From NCBI GenBank assembly GCA_022799115.1, contig JAAWNT010000007.1, forward strand, positions 1 to 64,000: a stretch of DNA of 64,000 bases, given 5' to 3'. The notes below the pieces were generated by a model that saw nothing but the letters and a program-made list of their open reading frames with translations, did not search any database and was not told the origin of the DNA. Below are positions 9,237-18,419 of this stretch, piece by piece (within the stretch, counting starts at the first letter, position 1; each line of letters starts with the position of its first letter). Position numbers and translations under genes: made by a program. The stretch is from Clostridiales bacterium (GTDB lineage: Bacteria; Bacillota; Clostridia; Oscillospirales; Acutalibacteraceae).

Positions 9237-10799
9237 TTAAAACAGAAGGGATTTCACCACAAACTGAGGCTTGATGCCAAACACCTCTTCAAAGAAGAGA
9301 GAGCACTCCTCAAAGGCCCACTGTTCCAGCAACACATTGCGGTCGCTGACCCCGGTGATGGTAAGCGTATCTTCACTCAAGCGGATACGGATGGTTTGCA
9401 GTTTTTGTTTGCCCGATTTGTCCAAGGCATTGGCCAGACGAAAGACGGCCACCAGCTTTGCCACCGCCAGTTTGTTTTTTTCGGACAGAGCGACGTATTC
9501 CCGGCTTTCGGCGCTTCCCATAAAGAAATCGGTGCATTGGGCGATATGAGCGATGAGCAGAACCTCTTCATCGGTCAGACCGTAAATGTCGCTGTTTTTA
9601 ATCAAATCGAAGGCGCTGCGCAGATGAGATTTGGAATTTACATAATATCCCGATTCATGCAGAATGGCGGCAAGCTCCAGCAGAAGCCGTTTTTTGGCAT
9701 TGAGGCCGTGAATTTTCTTCATCCGGTCAAAGATAGCGCAAGCGTATTCCCGCACCGTTTCCAGATGTCCAGGATTGCTGTAATAATGTCCCGCTATGGT
9801 GCGGGCGCAGGAGAGGGCGTTTCGCCGCACATGTTCGTCGTACTCCGCTTTGCTTTTGGAGAACAGCAGCTGCCGGATGATCGCGTCCCACAGCTCAATT
9901 TTTGGAGAGATCACCTTTTTAGCGTCGGTTAGGGTGAGGACATGGTTGAACAACGCTAAAGCGGCGTACATGATTTCCGCTTGGCTTTGCGTAATGCCAT
10001 ATCTTTGGCCGATGCGCTCGGTGGTCATGGAACTGACGGTGCGATACAGCTCCTTCAGACGTTTCACCTCGATGGTGTACCGGCCCTTTTTCAGGGGAAT
10101 GGAGCAGATTTGGGCAATTAGCTGAATTTCGTTGCCGGTGATGATGATATTTTCCGCTTTACGCTCCGGATGAGGAAGGGGAATGCGTCCGATTACCCCG
10201 TCTAAATACTCATCCATCATGGCCGCATATTGGGTGCGCTCCTCCCGAATCCCGCTGAGCATGTCACGCAGTTTGAGGGAACCCATGGGGATATTCTGGG
10301 AAAAGATCATGCCGCCCTCCTCATAGAGGGCCAGCCCGAGACTACCGGTGCCGATATAAGAGAGCAGGGCATGATCCATATGGGGCAAATCCTCCCCGCT
10401 CAGGCCCCGTAGAATTTCCGAATAGATTAAGGTTTTTTCCTGATCGTCCTCTAGAATCTCAATGGTCATGTCGTTTTGTATTTTCAGCTGATCCACAATA
10501 TAGGCACGGTTTTGAGCTTCGCGGAACACGGTAGTGGCCACAATTTTGTACTGAGCTACTCCATATTCGGCCATTACTTGGGAAAATCCCCGAAGAATAG
10601 AGGAAAGCTCTTTTAGACTGTCAAAGCTGATTTTGCCGTTTTGGAACACCTCATGCCCCAGGGCGATGGGATATTCCAAAAGATCCAGATCCCGGATGGC
10701 GCCGTTTTGCAGCTGAGCCACCCGCATTTTCACCATGTTGGAGCCGATATCGATGACGGCTACCGCTTTGCCCCCGTGTTTTTTATTCACAGCATGCAC
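9237..10799 (-). CDS. ppx: Exopolyphosphatase, Ppx/GppA family with HD domain
   Basis: The enzyme is expected to release phosphate from polyphosphate or to hydrolyse pppGpp. It has 520 residues. The N-terminal half is the ASKHA-type phosphatase fold starting IDIGSNMVKM, with the second phosphate-binding region around YIGTGSLGLAL. The C-terminal half carries an HD-type helical domain with LHESGYYV. Within the Ppx family the second glycine-rich motif is usually DxGGGSxE; here it reads GTGSLGL, so activity may differ. AAAGGGA precedes the ATG. It is the first gene of the run ppx-ppk1-pfkA, so synthesis and breakdown of polyphosphate are expressed together. Confidence 0.85.
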   Translation of the reverse strand: MHAVNKKHGGKAVAVIDIGSNMVKMRVAQLQNGAIRDLDLLEYPIALGHEVFQNGKISFDSLKELSSILRGFSQVMAEYGVAQYKIVATTVFREAQNRAYIVDQLKIQNDMTIEILEDDQEKTLIYSEILRGLSGEDLPHMDHALLSYIGTGSLGLALYEEGGMIFSQNIPMGSLKLRDMLSGIREERTQYAAMMDEYLDGVIGRIPLPHPERKAENIIITGNEIQLIAQICSIPLKKGRYTIEVKRLKELYRTVSSMTTERIGQRYGITQSQAEIMYAALALFNHVLTLTDAKKVISPKIELWDAIIRQLLFSKSKAEYDEHVRRNALSCARTIAGHYYSNPGHLETVREYACAIFDRMKKIHGLNAKKRLLLELAAILHESGYYVNSKSHLRSAFDLIKNSDIYGLTDEEVLLIAHIAQCTDFFMGSAESREYVALSEKNKLAVAKLVAVFRLANALDKSGKQKLQTIRIRLSEDTLTITGVSDRNVLLEQWAFEECSLFFEEVFGIKPQFVVKSLLF

Positions 10800-10840
10800 T
10801 TCCCTTTATCACTTTGGAAATCAATAAGTTTCATGTGTTT

Positions 10841-10869
10841 ATTATACCAAGTTCTGTGAGGGTCATCAA
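10841..10869 (-). promoter_or_regulatory. Promoter of the ppx-ppk1-pfkA operon
   Basis: On the minus strand TTGATG (10869-10864) is followed after 17 bases by a perfect TATAAT (10846-10841). It lies 42 bases before the ppx start codon. No phosphate-regulator box was recognised. Confidence 0.65.
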
Positions 10870-11202
10870 GGAAGATTCCTTAACATTGCAGGAAAAACAA
10901 AAAATTTCGTGTAGCCTGTGGACAAGATGGAACCCCCTTTGTTTTCTATTTGAAAGCGAATGAATGAAAACTTTCATTTCTGCACTGTTATCACGGCAGT
11001 CCGAGCGCTGAAAAAGAGCGAAAACAGGCGTCCTTCCGGCAGATGTCACGAAGCAAAACAAAAAGATATATGACGCCCCTTCTTTGAAATAATCCGGCCC
11101 ACTGTAATGTCCGTTGGATTGATCTCCCAGCCTAAAAAAATGTATGTTAGATTTTATGTATTTATAATGCGAATACTGGACGAAGACGTTTTTGTCTAAT
11201 CA
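10870..11202. other. Intergenic region without a recognisable gene
   Basis: This is the space between the ppx promoter and the terminator of the feo operon. Short frames exist on both strands but none resembles a protein, has a good ribosome binding site or is flanked by signals. I see nothing else in it. Confidence 0.5.
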
Positions 11203-11241
11203 ACTAAAATACCCGGACATCGGAATGCTCCGTTGTCCGGG
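11203..11241 (-). terminator. Terminator of the feo operon
   Basis: Arms 11212-11219 and 11234-11241 form an 8-bp GC-rich stem, and the loop contains a second small stem. On the minus strand the hairpin is followed by TATTTTAGTTG. It lies just past the last feo gene. Confidence 0.65.
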
Positions 11242-11260
11242 ATATAGTCAATGGAAGTCT

Positions 11261-11440
11261 CTATGATTTTGTGGAGAAATCCTCCCTGTCTGAATCAGAC
11301 TGGTGTTCGCATGGGCGGGAACAGCCGGCGCATCCGCCGCAGCAACCACCGCCCTTTTTCTTTCTGCGCCGGGAATAAAGGAAGATCCCCACAAGTATTA
11401 AAGCCAGCAACACGAGAACGACACAATCGGCAATGGTCAT
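11261..11440 (-). CDS. FeoB-associated cysteine-rich membrane protein
   Basis: This is a 59-residue protein. Residues 6-22 form one membrane segment, followed by the basic stretch SRRRKKK. Then comes a glycine/cysteine cluster, CCGGCAGC, with one more cysteine four residues on, and an acidic tail. This is the layout of the small FeoB-associated Cys-rich membrane proteins found downstream of feoB in Firmicutes. They are thought to assist ferrous iron transport, perhaps as a FeoC-like partner; the exact role is not established. The start has AAAGGGGG about six bases upstream, and the gene begins 12 bases after the feoB stop. Confidence 0.85.
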   Translation of the reverse strand: MTIADCVVLVLLALILVGIFLYSRRRKKKGGGCCGGCAGCSRPCEHQSDSDREDFSTKS

Positions 11441-11452
11441 AAAATTCCCCCT

Positions 11453-13468
11453 TTACCCAAGAAACAAGCTTCCCACCTGGAAAATAACCAACGCCACCGC
11501 ATAAGCGGCGCAGGTCTGATACAAAGCGGTGAGCAGGGCGGATCTAGTGGAACCAAGTTCACGCCGGGACGCGGCGAAGGCGGCCACACAGGGCATATAA
11601 AGTACGGTAAAAGCCAGGAATGAAAAGGCGCTCAACGGGGTAAAGATGGATTGCAGCGCGGTAGAAAGCTGCGCGTCGCTGGCCGCGCCGGTGAGCACAG
11701 TAAGGGTGCTCACCACCGATTCTTTGGCGGTTAAACCTGTGATTAGTGCGGTGGAAGCCCGCCAGTCGTTGAACCCTAAGGGGATAAAAATAGGGGAAAT
11801 CACCGAGCCTATGGAGGCTAAGATACTGTTGGTGCTGTCCTCCACCAGGTTGAGGGACCAGTCAAAACTCTGTAAAAACCAGACGACAATAGCGGCGATA
11901 AAAATGATGGTAAAGGCTTTGCGAATAAAATCTTTCGCTTTTTCCCACATGTGCAGAGCCACACTGTGCACCGAAGGAAGCCGGTAGGCGGGCAGCTCCA
12001 TCACGAAGGGAACCGGTTTTCCTTTGAAAATCGTGCTTTTCAGCAGCAGCCCGGAAAGGACGGCTACCACCATCCCGGTGATATACAGAGAGATCATGAC
12101 CAACGCGGAATGGTCAGGGAAGAAGGCCATGCTAATCATGCCATAGATGGGCAGCTTGGCGCTGCAGGACATAAAGGGGGTGAGCACAATCGTCATCTTT
12201 CGGTCGCGCTCGCTGCTAAGGGTGCGCGTGGCCATAATGGCAGGTACAGAACACCCAAACCCGATGAGCATGGGCACGAAGGACCGCCCGGATAGCCCGA
12301 TCTTGCGAAGAAGCTTATCCATAACAAAGGCTACCCTGGCCATGTATCCGCTGTCTTCCAATAAAGAAAGAAAGAGAAACAAAAGGACGATGATAGGCAA
12401 AAAGGACAATACGCTGCCCACCCCGGCAAACACACCGTCGATAAGAAGCGATTGCAGCCAGTGGCTGACATTGGCCTGCACCAGCAGGCTGGAAACCAAG
12501 CCGGTAACCCACTGAATACCACTGTCCATCAGATCCTGCAAGGGCGCCCCGATGACCGAAAAGGTGAGCCAGAACACCACCAGCATGATGCCCAAGAAGA
12601 TGGGAATTCCTAAATACTTGTGGGTGAGCACCCGGTCAATCTTTTCCGAACGCATCTGCTCTCGGGTTTCCTGGTGTTTAATCACGCATTGGCGGCAGAT
12701 ATCTTCAATATAGCGGTAGCGCATGTCGGCCAGAGCGGCTTCCCGGTCGGTATTCAGGGCGCGTTCCATGTGACGCACGATATGCCCAATGATGTGCAGC
12801 TGTTCCTCGGTAAGGCTCAGGACTTCCATCATGGGCTGGTCTCCCTCTACAAGCTTCGTGGCGGCAAAGCGCAGGGGATAACCGGCGGATTTCGCCTGCT
12901 GTTCCACGATATGAGCAATGGAATGGATGGCTATATGTACCTCTCCCTGACAGAAATCCATTTTTGCAGGAGGAGCGCCCCGCTCCACTACTTTGAGAAC
13001 GGCGTTCATCAGCTCGGAAATCCCCTCGTTTTTGCTGGCTGAAATAGGCACCACGGGGATTCCCAAATGTTCGGAAAGCTGTTTTACATGGATGGAGTTG
13101 CCGCTGGCTTTTACCTCATCCATCATGTTCAGAGCAATCACCGTAGGGATCCCCAACTCCATCAGCTGCAAAGAGAGATAGAGGTTGCGCTCGATATTGG
13201 TGGCGTCCACAATATTAATAATGGCCTTTGGATGCTCTTTCAGTACAAAATCCCGCGTAACCACTTCTTCCGAGGTGTAAGGGGACAGGGAATAAATACC
13301 GGGTAAGTCGACCAGAATGAAGTCCTTATGCCCTTTTATCGGACCCTCTTTTTTTTCAACGGTGACCCCGGGAAAATTTCCTACATGTTGGTTGCTGCCG
13401 GTCAGGCAGTTGAACAGGGTGGTTTTGCCGCAATTTTGGTTACCGGCAAGGGCGATCAGATTGCTCAT
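11453..13468 (-). CDS. feoB: Ferrous iron transporter FeoB
   Basis: FeoB is the inner-membrane permease for Fe(II). It has 671 residues. The N-terminal G-protein domain carries GNQNCGKT (9-16), the switch region GNFPGVTVEKK and DLPGIYSLSPY. A helical GDI-like domain follows to about residue 270, then the membrane part with two gate-type repeats. The family cysteine motif GFGCSVPA and the conserved LTAKESVVSTL are both present. At 671 residues it is on the short side of the family, lacking long C-terminal extensions. It overlaps feoA by four bases, and its start lies inside the feoA end. Confidence 0.95.
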   Translation of the reverse strand: MSNLIALAGNQNCGKTTLFNCLTGSNQHVGNFPGVTVEKKEGPIKGHKDFILVDLPGIYSLSPYTSEEVVTRDFVLKEHPKAIINIVDATNIERNLYLSLQLMELGIPTVIALNMMDEVKASGNSIHVKQLSEHLGIPVVPISASKNEGISELMNAVLKVVERGAPPAKMDFCQGEVHIAIHSIAHIVEQQAKSAGYPLRFAATKLVEGDQPMMEVLSLTEEQLHIIGHIVRHMERALNTDREAALADMRYRYIEDICRQCVIKHQETREQMRSEKIDRVLTHKYLGIPIFLGIMLVVFWLTFSVIGAPLQDLMDSGIQWVTGLVSSLLVQANVSHWLQSLLIDGVFAGVGSVLSFLPIIVLLFLFLSLLEDSGYMARVAFVMDKLLRKIGLSGRSFVPMLIGFGCSVPAIMATRTLSSERDRKMTIVLTPFMSCSAKLPIYGMISMAFFPDHSALVMISLYITGMVVAVLSGLLLKSTIFKGKPVPFVMELPAYRLPSVHSVALHMWEKAKDFIRKAFTIIFIAAIVVWFLQSFDWSLNLVEDSTNSILASIGSVISPIFIPLGFNDWRASTALITGLTAKESVVSTLTVLTGAASDAQLSTALQSIFTPLSAFSFLAFTVLYMPCVAAFAASRRELGSTRSALLTALYQTCAAYAVALVIFQVGSLFLG

Positions 13469-13698
13469 GCCGGCTTAACCTCCCGCAGTTCAATGTTGGC
13501 GGCGTCCTCGCTGCGCAGGGTTAACACATAACTGCGCAGATAAAGCTCAATGGGATCGCCCATGGGAGCAACCTTCCGAACGGTCACCTTGGTATTGGGG
13601 GTCAACCCCATATCAAGCAGCCTGCGTCTGAGGGCCCCTTGCCCTCCCACCGCGGTGATAATGCCGCAATTTCCAGGTTTTACTAAATCCAGCGTCAT
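13465..13698 (-). CDS. feoA: Ferrous iron transport protein A
   Basis: FeoA is a small cytoplasmic SH3-like protein that works with FeoB. It has 77 residues, the normal size. The family pattern is visible: a start with the motif LVKPGNCGII, then GGQGALRRRLLDMGLTPNT, then PMGDPIELYLRSYVLTLR. AGGAGG precedes the ATG. The gene ends in a four-base overlap with feoB, indicating translational coupling. Confidence 0.93.
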   Translation of the reverse strand: MTLDLVKPGNCGIITAVGGQGALRRRLLDMGLTPNTKVTVRKVAPMGDPIELYLRSYVLTLRSEDAANIELREVKPA

Positions 13699-13756
13699 AC
13701 CATTTCCTCCTTTGCGTTGCCGTGCGCTAACATCCGGAAAAAGAAAAGACGGAAAA

Positions 13757-13801
13757 GTTAGCTTATGCTTACATTCTACTCTGTCAGGGAGACGCTGTCA
13801 A
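13757..13801 (-). promoter_or_regulatory. feoA promoter with an operator-like dyad
   Basis: On the minus strand TTGACA (13801-13796) and TAGAAT (13778-13773) are 17 bases apart. Directly after the -10 lies the dyad GTAAGC-ATAA-GCTAAC (13772-13757), five of six bases matching, covering the expected transcription start. A repressor sitting there would block transcription. The half-site TTAGC resembles DtxR/IdeR/MntR-type boxes, which would suit an iron uptake operon; this link is inferred. Confidence 0.6.
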
Positions 13802-13876
13802 CAAAATGCGTCGGATTCCTCTAGAAAACAAGGCGAGATTTATAAGAGCGGAAGAGACACTTCCTATTGAGAAAAA

Positions 13877-15169
13877 TTAAGCTGCGCCAAAGACGGCCTG
13901 AAACGCCTGCTCAAGATCCGCAATCAAGTCGTCGGCGTTTTCGATGCCGATGGATAAGCGGATGGTATTGGGATAGATACCGCTTTTCTCCAATTCTTCC
14001 TCTGTGAGCTGGGAGTGCGTCGTGCTGCCGGGGTGAATGGCCAGAGATTTGGCGTCCGCCACGTTGGCCAGCAGAGAGAAGATCTCCAAATGATCGATCA
14101 AGGATTTGGCCTCCTGGCTTCCGCCTTTAATGCGGAAAGTAAAGATAGAGCCGGAATAGAGAGGAAAATAGTTCTTGGCAAGCGTATAATAGGGACTCTG
14201 GGGCAGAGAGGGATGGTAAACCGTTTCCACATAAGGATTTTGACTGAGATAGTTCACGATTGCCAAGGCGTTTTGGTTATGACGTTCCACCCGCAGCGAC
14301 AGGGTCTCCAACCCTTGCAGAAAAAGGAAGGAGTGAAACGGACTCAATGTTGCGCCGGTATCCCGAAGAAGAATGACGCGGGCGCGCAGAATATAAGCGA
14401 GATTCCCAAAGGCTTCCGCCGGTATCAGCCCGTGATAACTGGGATCGGGACTGGTATACAGGGGAAAACGTCCGGAGCCTTTCCAATCAAATTTACCGGA
14501 GTCTATAAGCACGCCGCCTACACTGGTGCCATGCCCGCCGATGAATTTGGTGGCGGAGTGAACCACGATATCGGCTCCGTGCTCGATGGGACGAAACAGA
14601 TAGGGGGTGGCGAACGTATTGTCCACAATGACCGGGATTCCCTGCCGGTGGGCCAACTGAGTGAGAGCGTCCAAATCGACGATATTGCCGTTGGGATTGC
14701 CCAGGGATTCCACAAATATGGCTTTGGTGTTGGACGTTATGGCAGATTCAAAATTTGCCGTGTTGTCCGGATCTACAAAAGTGGTATGAATTCCGTATTG
14801 TTCCAGGGTGTGAGCGAACAAGTTGTAGGTGCCCCCATATAGAGTACTGGCCGCCACGATGTGGTCTCCGGCCCCCGCAAGGTTTAATATGGAATAGGTG
14901 ATGGCTGCTGCGCCGGAAGCGGTGGCCAAAGCGCCCGCCCCGCCCTCCAGCGCGGCCATACGCTGTTCAAACACATCTGTGGTAGGGTTCATGATCCGAG
15001 TGTAAATATTGCCGGTCTCCTTCAGTCCAAACAAAGCCTCTCCCTGGGCGCTGTCCTCAAATACATATGATGTGGTTTGGTAGATGGGAACCGCTCTTGC
15101 GCCGGTAGCGGGATCCACCTGCTGGCCTGCATGCACCTGTAAGGTTTCAAAATGATACTCCTTTTTCAT
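13877..15169 (-). CDS. metY: O-acetylhomoserine sulfhydrylase
   Basis: This PLP enzyme makes homocysteine (or methionine) from O-acetylhomoserine and sulfide (or methanethiol). It has 430 residues, the usual length for MetY and longer than cystathionine enzymes. The PLP lysine is Lys208 in [10 protein letters not shown]. Other signatures are [13 protein letters not shown] near residue 56, ASGAAAI near 84, and the MetY-type insertion after the lysine with [20 protein letters not shown] precedes the ATG. It stands alone with its own promoter. The leader is only about 40 bases, so no SAM riboswitch fits upstream. Confidence 0.92.
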   Translation of the reverse strand: MKKEYHFETLQVHAGQQVDPATGARAVPIYQTTSYVFEDSAQGEALFGLKETGNIYTRIMNPTTDVFEQRMAALEGGAGALATASGAAAITYSILNLAGAGDHIVAASTLYGGTYNLFAHTLEQYGIHTTFVDPDNTANFESAITSNTKAIFVESLGNPNGNIVDLDALTQLAHRQGIPVIVDNTFATPYLFRPIEHGADIVVHSATKFIGGHGTSVGGVLIDSGKFDWKGSGRFPLYTSPDPSYHGLIPAEAFGNLAYILRARVILLRDTGATLSPFHSFLFLQGLETLSLRVERHNQNALAIVNYLSQNPYVETVYHPSLPQSPYYTLAKNYFPLYSGSIFTFRIKGGSQEAKSLIDHLEIFSLLANVADAKSLAIHPGSTTHSQLTEEELEKSGIYPNTIRLSIGIENADDLIADLEQAFQAVFGAA

Positions 15170-15218
15170 GAAATACCCTCCTTGCCATGAATTGTTAAAG
15201 TTTAGTAATTTGATAAGT

Positions 15219-15248
15219 ATTATAATATTTAAATTCCTAGCTTGTCAA
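15219..15248 (-). promoter_or_regulatory. metY promoter
   Basis: On the minus strand TTGACA (15248-15243) and a perfect TATAAT (15224-15219) are separated by 18 bases. The predicted transcription start is about 40 bases before the metY start codon. Confidence 0.75.
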
Positions 15249-15766
15249 TAAGGATTTTAATATTGGGACAATACTGTAGTTTTTTACAGAGATTCACAAT
15301 GAATGTTTGATTTTTTCTTCCGTTCTGTAAGAAACGAGAGGAATTTGATCGGCCATCTCATTAAGAAGAATGTTATGGAATGTCCGATCTGCCAAGCGGA
15401 GCAAAGCTTCTCTCGGAAGAGAACAGCCGACTATGAGCATCGCGTTGATTAAAACTCGTCAGCTCGGATAATTTCAGTGTAATCATAACTTTTTTGAATC
15501 ATTTCTTAAGGAGTACGGAAACTAAATAGGGTGTCATCCCGAAAAACAAGAGCGCTATGGGCTGTAAAATCGACGGGCCTCTATCAATTGGATGTTTGGG
15601 TTCCCTTCCCTGTAATATGATAAATTTTTTCCGGCCTGCCAAAATAATGGATAGCCGGTGTTTCGGCTGCATAAGCATGAAGAGTATGGATACTGTGGCG
15701 GACTGCATAGCCCAAGGCCAGGGGAACTGGAAGTGCGCGCCGCAGACTGATATGGAGGTGCAGTTG
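15249..15766. other. Region between divergent genes, no recognisable gene
   Basis: This is the roughly 520-base space between the metY promoter and the carboxypeptidase start. The carboxypeptidase frame is open upstream to 15557, but the added sequence has no family similarity and ATG 15767 has the better signals. I see no riboswitch, repeat or clear promoter here. Confidence 0.45.
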
Positions 15767-16912
15767 ATGAAAATAGGGAAACGGGTTGTATGCATAGCGT
15801 TGAGCCTGTGCTTTTTACTGGCGGCGCCCTGTGGCGCATCGGCGTTGAGCGATGAGGAAATTCCAGCCCCGGCCGCGCTGTTGATGGAAGCGGACACAGG
15901 GCGGGTGCTTTACGAAAAAAATGCACATGAGGTGCGTGAATGCGCGTCGATCACCAAGGTAATGACTTTGTTGCTGGTGATGGAGGCCATCGATAGCGGA
16001 AAGATCTCAATGACCGATACGGTGACCGCCAGCGAGCACGCCTCCTCCATGGGAGGATCGGACATTTGGCTGGCTCCTGGAGAAACCATGACAGTGGACG
16101 AAATGGTGAAAGCGACGGTGGTGGCTTCCGCCAATGATGCGGCGGTAGCTCTGGCGGAGTTTGTTTCCGGTACCGAGGAGGCATTTGTAGCGGAGATGAA
16201 CAAGAAGGCCGCCGATTTGGGTATGAAGGAAACCGTATTTAAAAACTGCAACGGTCTGGATGAGGATGGTCACGTCACCAGCGCTTACGACGTGGCCCTG
16301 ATGTCCAGGGAGCTAATTAAGCACAAGCAGATTTTTACTTACACTTCCATCTGGATGGATACCCTGCGCGGGGGCAAAACTCAAATCGTCAACACCAATA
16401 AGCTGCTAAAAAGCTATAAGGGCATCACCGGACTGAAGACCGGTACCACCGGAAAAGCGGGCAGCTGCATTTCAGCTACCGCTGAACGGGATAATCTGCG
16501 CCTGATTGCCGTCACACTGGGCAGCGCTACAGGAAAAGAGCGCTTTACTGCGGCGTCCACCCTGCTGGATTACGGCTTTGCAAACTATACGGTAGCCATC
16601 CCTTCTTTGCCGGAAGAGGCCATTGCTCCGATTCCTGTTGTAGGCGGTATGCAGGCTCTGGTGGGAACCAAAGCAACCACGCCGAAGAGCGTGTTGATCC
16701 CCAAAGGCAAAGAAACGGCCTTAGAAACCAAGGTGGAGCTTAGCGAGAGCGTGGAAGCCCCTGTGGAACAGGGTCAGGTAGTAGGAAAGATTACCTATAC
16801 TCTGGAAGGGGAAACCCTAGTGGAATGTGAAATAACGGCTACAGAGCCGGTAGAGCGCATATCCCTGTTTGCCGTATTGGGGGTTTTAATGCGGCAGCTC
16901 TTCTTAATGTGA
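15767..16912 (+). CDS. D-alanyl-D-alanine carboxypeptidase (PBP5 family)
   Basis: This penicillin-binding protein trims the terminal D-alanine of peptidoglycan stem peptides. It has 381 residues. A signal peptide (1-26, hydrophobic core ALSLCFLLAA) precedes the transpeptidase fold with Ser61-xx-Lys64 (SITK), SAN at 121-123 and KTG at 224-226. A PBP5-type C-terminal domain follows, ending in a short hydrophobic segment that may anchor the protein. GGAGGTG lies seven bases before the chosen ATG. It is related to the second carboxypeptidase at 27.0 kb. In B. subtilis such paralogues divide between vegetative growth and sporulation; which role this one has is not shown. Confidence 0.9.
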   Translation: MKIGKRVVCIALSLCFLLAAPCGASALSDEEIPAPAALLMEADTGRVLYEKNAHEVRECASITKVMTLLLVMEAIDSGKISMTDTVTASEHASSMGGSDIWLAPGETMTVDEMVKATVVASANDAAVALAEFVSGTEEAFVAEMNKKAADLGMKETVFKNCNGLDEDGHVTSAYDVALMSRELIKHKQIFTYTSIWMDTLRGGKTQIVNTNKLLKSYKGITGLKTGTTGKAGSCISATAERDNLRLIAVTLGSATGKERFTAASTLLDYGFANYTVAIPSLPEEAIAPIPVVGGMQALVGTKATTPKSVLIPKGKETALETKVELSESVEAPVEQGQVVGKITYTLEGETLVECEITATEPVERISLFAVLGVLMRQLFLM

Positions 16913-16972
16913 GAAAGGAATGTACAAAAAATGAATAATTAGCAAATTGTTAAGAAAATACGGTAAGTTGCC

Positions 16973-17001
16973 TTGCAAATACGTTCAAAATATAGTAAAA
17001 T
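16973..17001 (+). promoter_or_regulatory. pgi promoter
   Basis: TTGCAA (16973-16978) and TAAAAT (16996-17001) are 17 bases apart, with the start codon 32 bases further on. Confidence 0.6.
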
Positions 17002-17032
17002 ACAAGTAAGTTAAAAAGAGGAGGCAGTCTAT

Positions 17033-18370
17033 ATGGCAATTACACTGAGCGATCAGCATTTGACCGATTTTATTCGCCTTCCGGAATATCAGGCCATTGC
17101 GCCCCAGGTAGCGCTGGCGCACGAGGCTCTGCATTCCGGTTCAGGGCTTGGCAATGATTTTATCGGATGGGTCAATCTCCCCTCCGATTATGATAAGGAG
17201 GAGTTTACGCGGATCAAAGCGGCGGCGGAGAAAATAAAATCGGATACCGATGTGTTTATCGTTATCGGTATCGGCGGGTCCTACCTGGGCGCCCGGGCCG
17301 CCATTGAATTTCTGAAATCTCCCAATTACAATGTGATGAAGAAGGACACTCCCCAGATTTATTTCGCGGGGAACAGCATCAGCTCCACCGCTTTAAGCGA
17401 ACTCATTGAGCTGTGCGAAGGAAAAGACGTGTCTATTAATATGATCTCCAAATCGGGAACCACCACCGAGCCGGCCATTGCTTTTCGGGTGTTCCGGGAG
17501 TTGCTGGAGAAAAAATATGGCAAAGAGGGCGCGAAAAAGCGCATCTATTGCACCACTGACAAGGCCCGCGGCACATTGAAAAAGCTGGCCACTGAAGAAG
17601 GATATGAGACATTTGTAGTACCGGATGATGTGGGCGGACGATATTCCGTGCTGACGGCGGTGGGTCTGCTTCCCATTGCGGTGGCCGGAGCGGATATCGA
17701 CGCGCTGATGGCCGGAGCGGCTCAGGCTCAAAAGGAGCTGACAAACCCGGATCTCAATCAAAACGACTGTTATAAATATGCCGCCATCCGCAACATCTTG
17801 TACCGTAAGGGCAAGGAAGTGGAGGTGCTGGTCAGCTACGAGCCTTGCTTTACTATGATGAATGAGTGGTGGAAACAGCTTTACGGTGAAAGCGAGGGCA
17901 AGGACAACAAGGGATTGTTCCCGGCTTCCGTAGTATTTTCCACTGACTTGCACTCAATGGGCCAGTTTATTCAGGACGGCAAACGTGTGATGTTTGAAAC
18001 CGTGGTGCTCATCGACAAGGCCAAAAAGGAAATGTTCTTGAGCGAGGATCCGGACAATGTGGACGGCTTGAACTTCCTGGCAGGAAAATCCATCGCCTAT
18101 GTCAACCAGAAGGCCTTTGAGGGAACCGTTTTGGCTCACAACGACGGAGGCGTACCCAACGTGGTGCTGCATGTGCCGGAGGTTTCCGAGCAAGAGCTGG
18201 GATATCTCATTTACTTTTTTGAAAAGGCGTGCGCAATCTCCGGGTATTTGATGGGAGTCAACCCCTTTGACCAGCCAGGTGTGGAAAGCTATAAGAAGAA
18301 CATGTTCGCCCTGCTGGGTAAGCCTGGGTACGAAGCGGAAAAAGAAGCGCTGGAAGCCCGGCTGAAGTAA
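17033..18370 (+). CDS. pgi: Glucose-6-phosphate isomerase
   Basis: The enzyme interconverts glucose 6-phosphate and fructose 6-phosphate. Its 445 residues match the short Firmicutes form. The phosphate-binding strand-loop reads [13 protein letters not shown] (about 81-93), [10 protein letters not shown] (about 142-151) is the SIS-domain motif, [14 protein letters not shown] contains the PGI signature region, and the C-terminal half carries [11 protein letters not shown] and [17 protein letters not shown] precedes the ATG. It has its own promoter, and the next gene starts 49 bases after the stop. Confidence 0.95.
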   Translation: MAITLSDQHLTDFIRLPEYQAIAPQVALAHEALHSGSGLGNDFIGWVNLPSDYDKEEFTRIKAAAEKIKSDTDVFIVIGIGGSYLGARAAIEFLKSPNYNVMKKDTPQIYFAGNSISSTALSELIELCEGKDVSINMISKSGTTTEPAIAFRVFRELLEKKYGKEGAKKRIYCTTDKARGTLKKLATEEGYETFVVPDDVGGRYSVLTAVGLLPIAVAGADIDALMAGAAQAQKELTNPDLNQNDCYKYAAIRNILYRKGKEVEVLVSYEPCFTMMNEWWKQLYGESEGKDNKGLFPASVVFSTDLHSMGQFIQDGKRVMFETVVLIDKAKKEMFLSEDPDNVDGLNFLAGKSIAYVNQKAFEGTVLAHNDGGVPNVVLHVPEVSEQELGYLIYFFEKACAISGYLMGVNPFDQPGVESYKKNMFALLGKPGYEAEKEALEARLK

Positions 18371-18419
18371 AAAATGCGAGACACCGCTTCGGCGGAATAT
18401 ATATTAGGAGGAGTTTATT

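Noticed and set aside
11251..11442. A 63-codon plus-strand frame
   Set aside because: It is the reverse of the small Cys-rich Feo protein, which fits a known family and has a ribosome binding site.
13877..15248. A SAM riboswitch before metY
   Set aside because: The promoter leaves a leader of only about 40 bases, too short for such an element.
16940..16970. A Rex operator-like half-site TTGTTAA before pgi
   Set aside because: The second half-site of the palindrome is missing.
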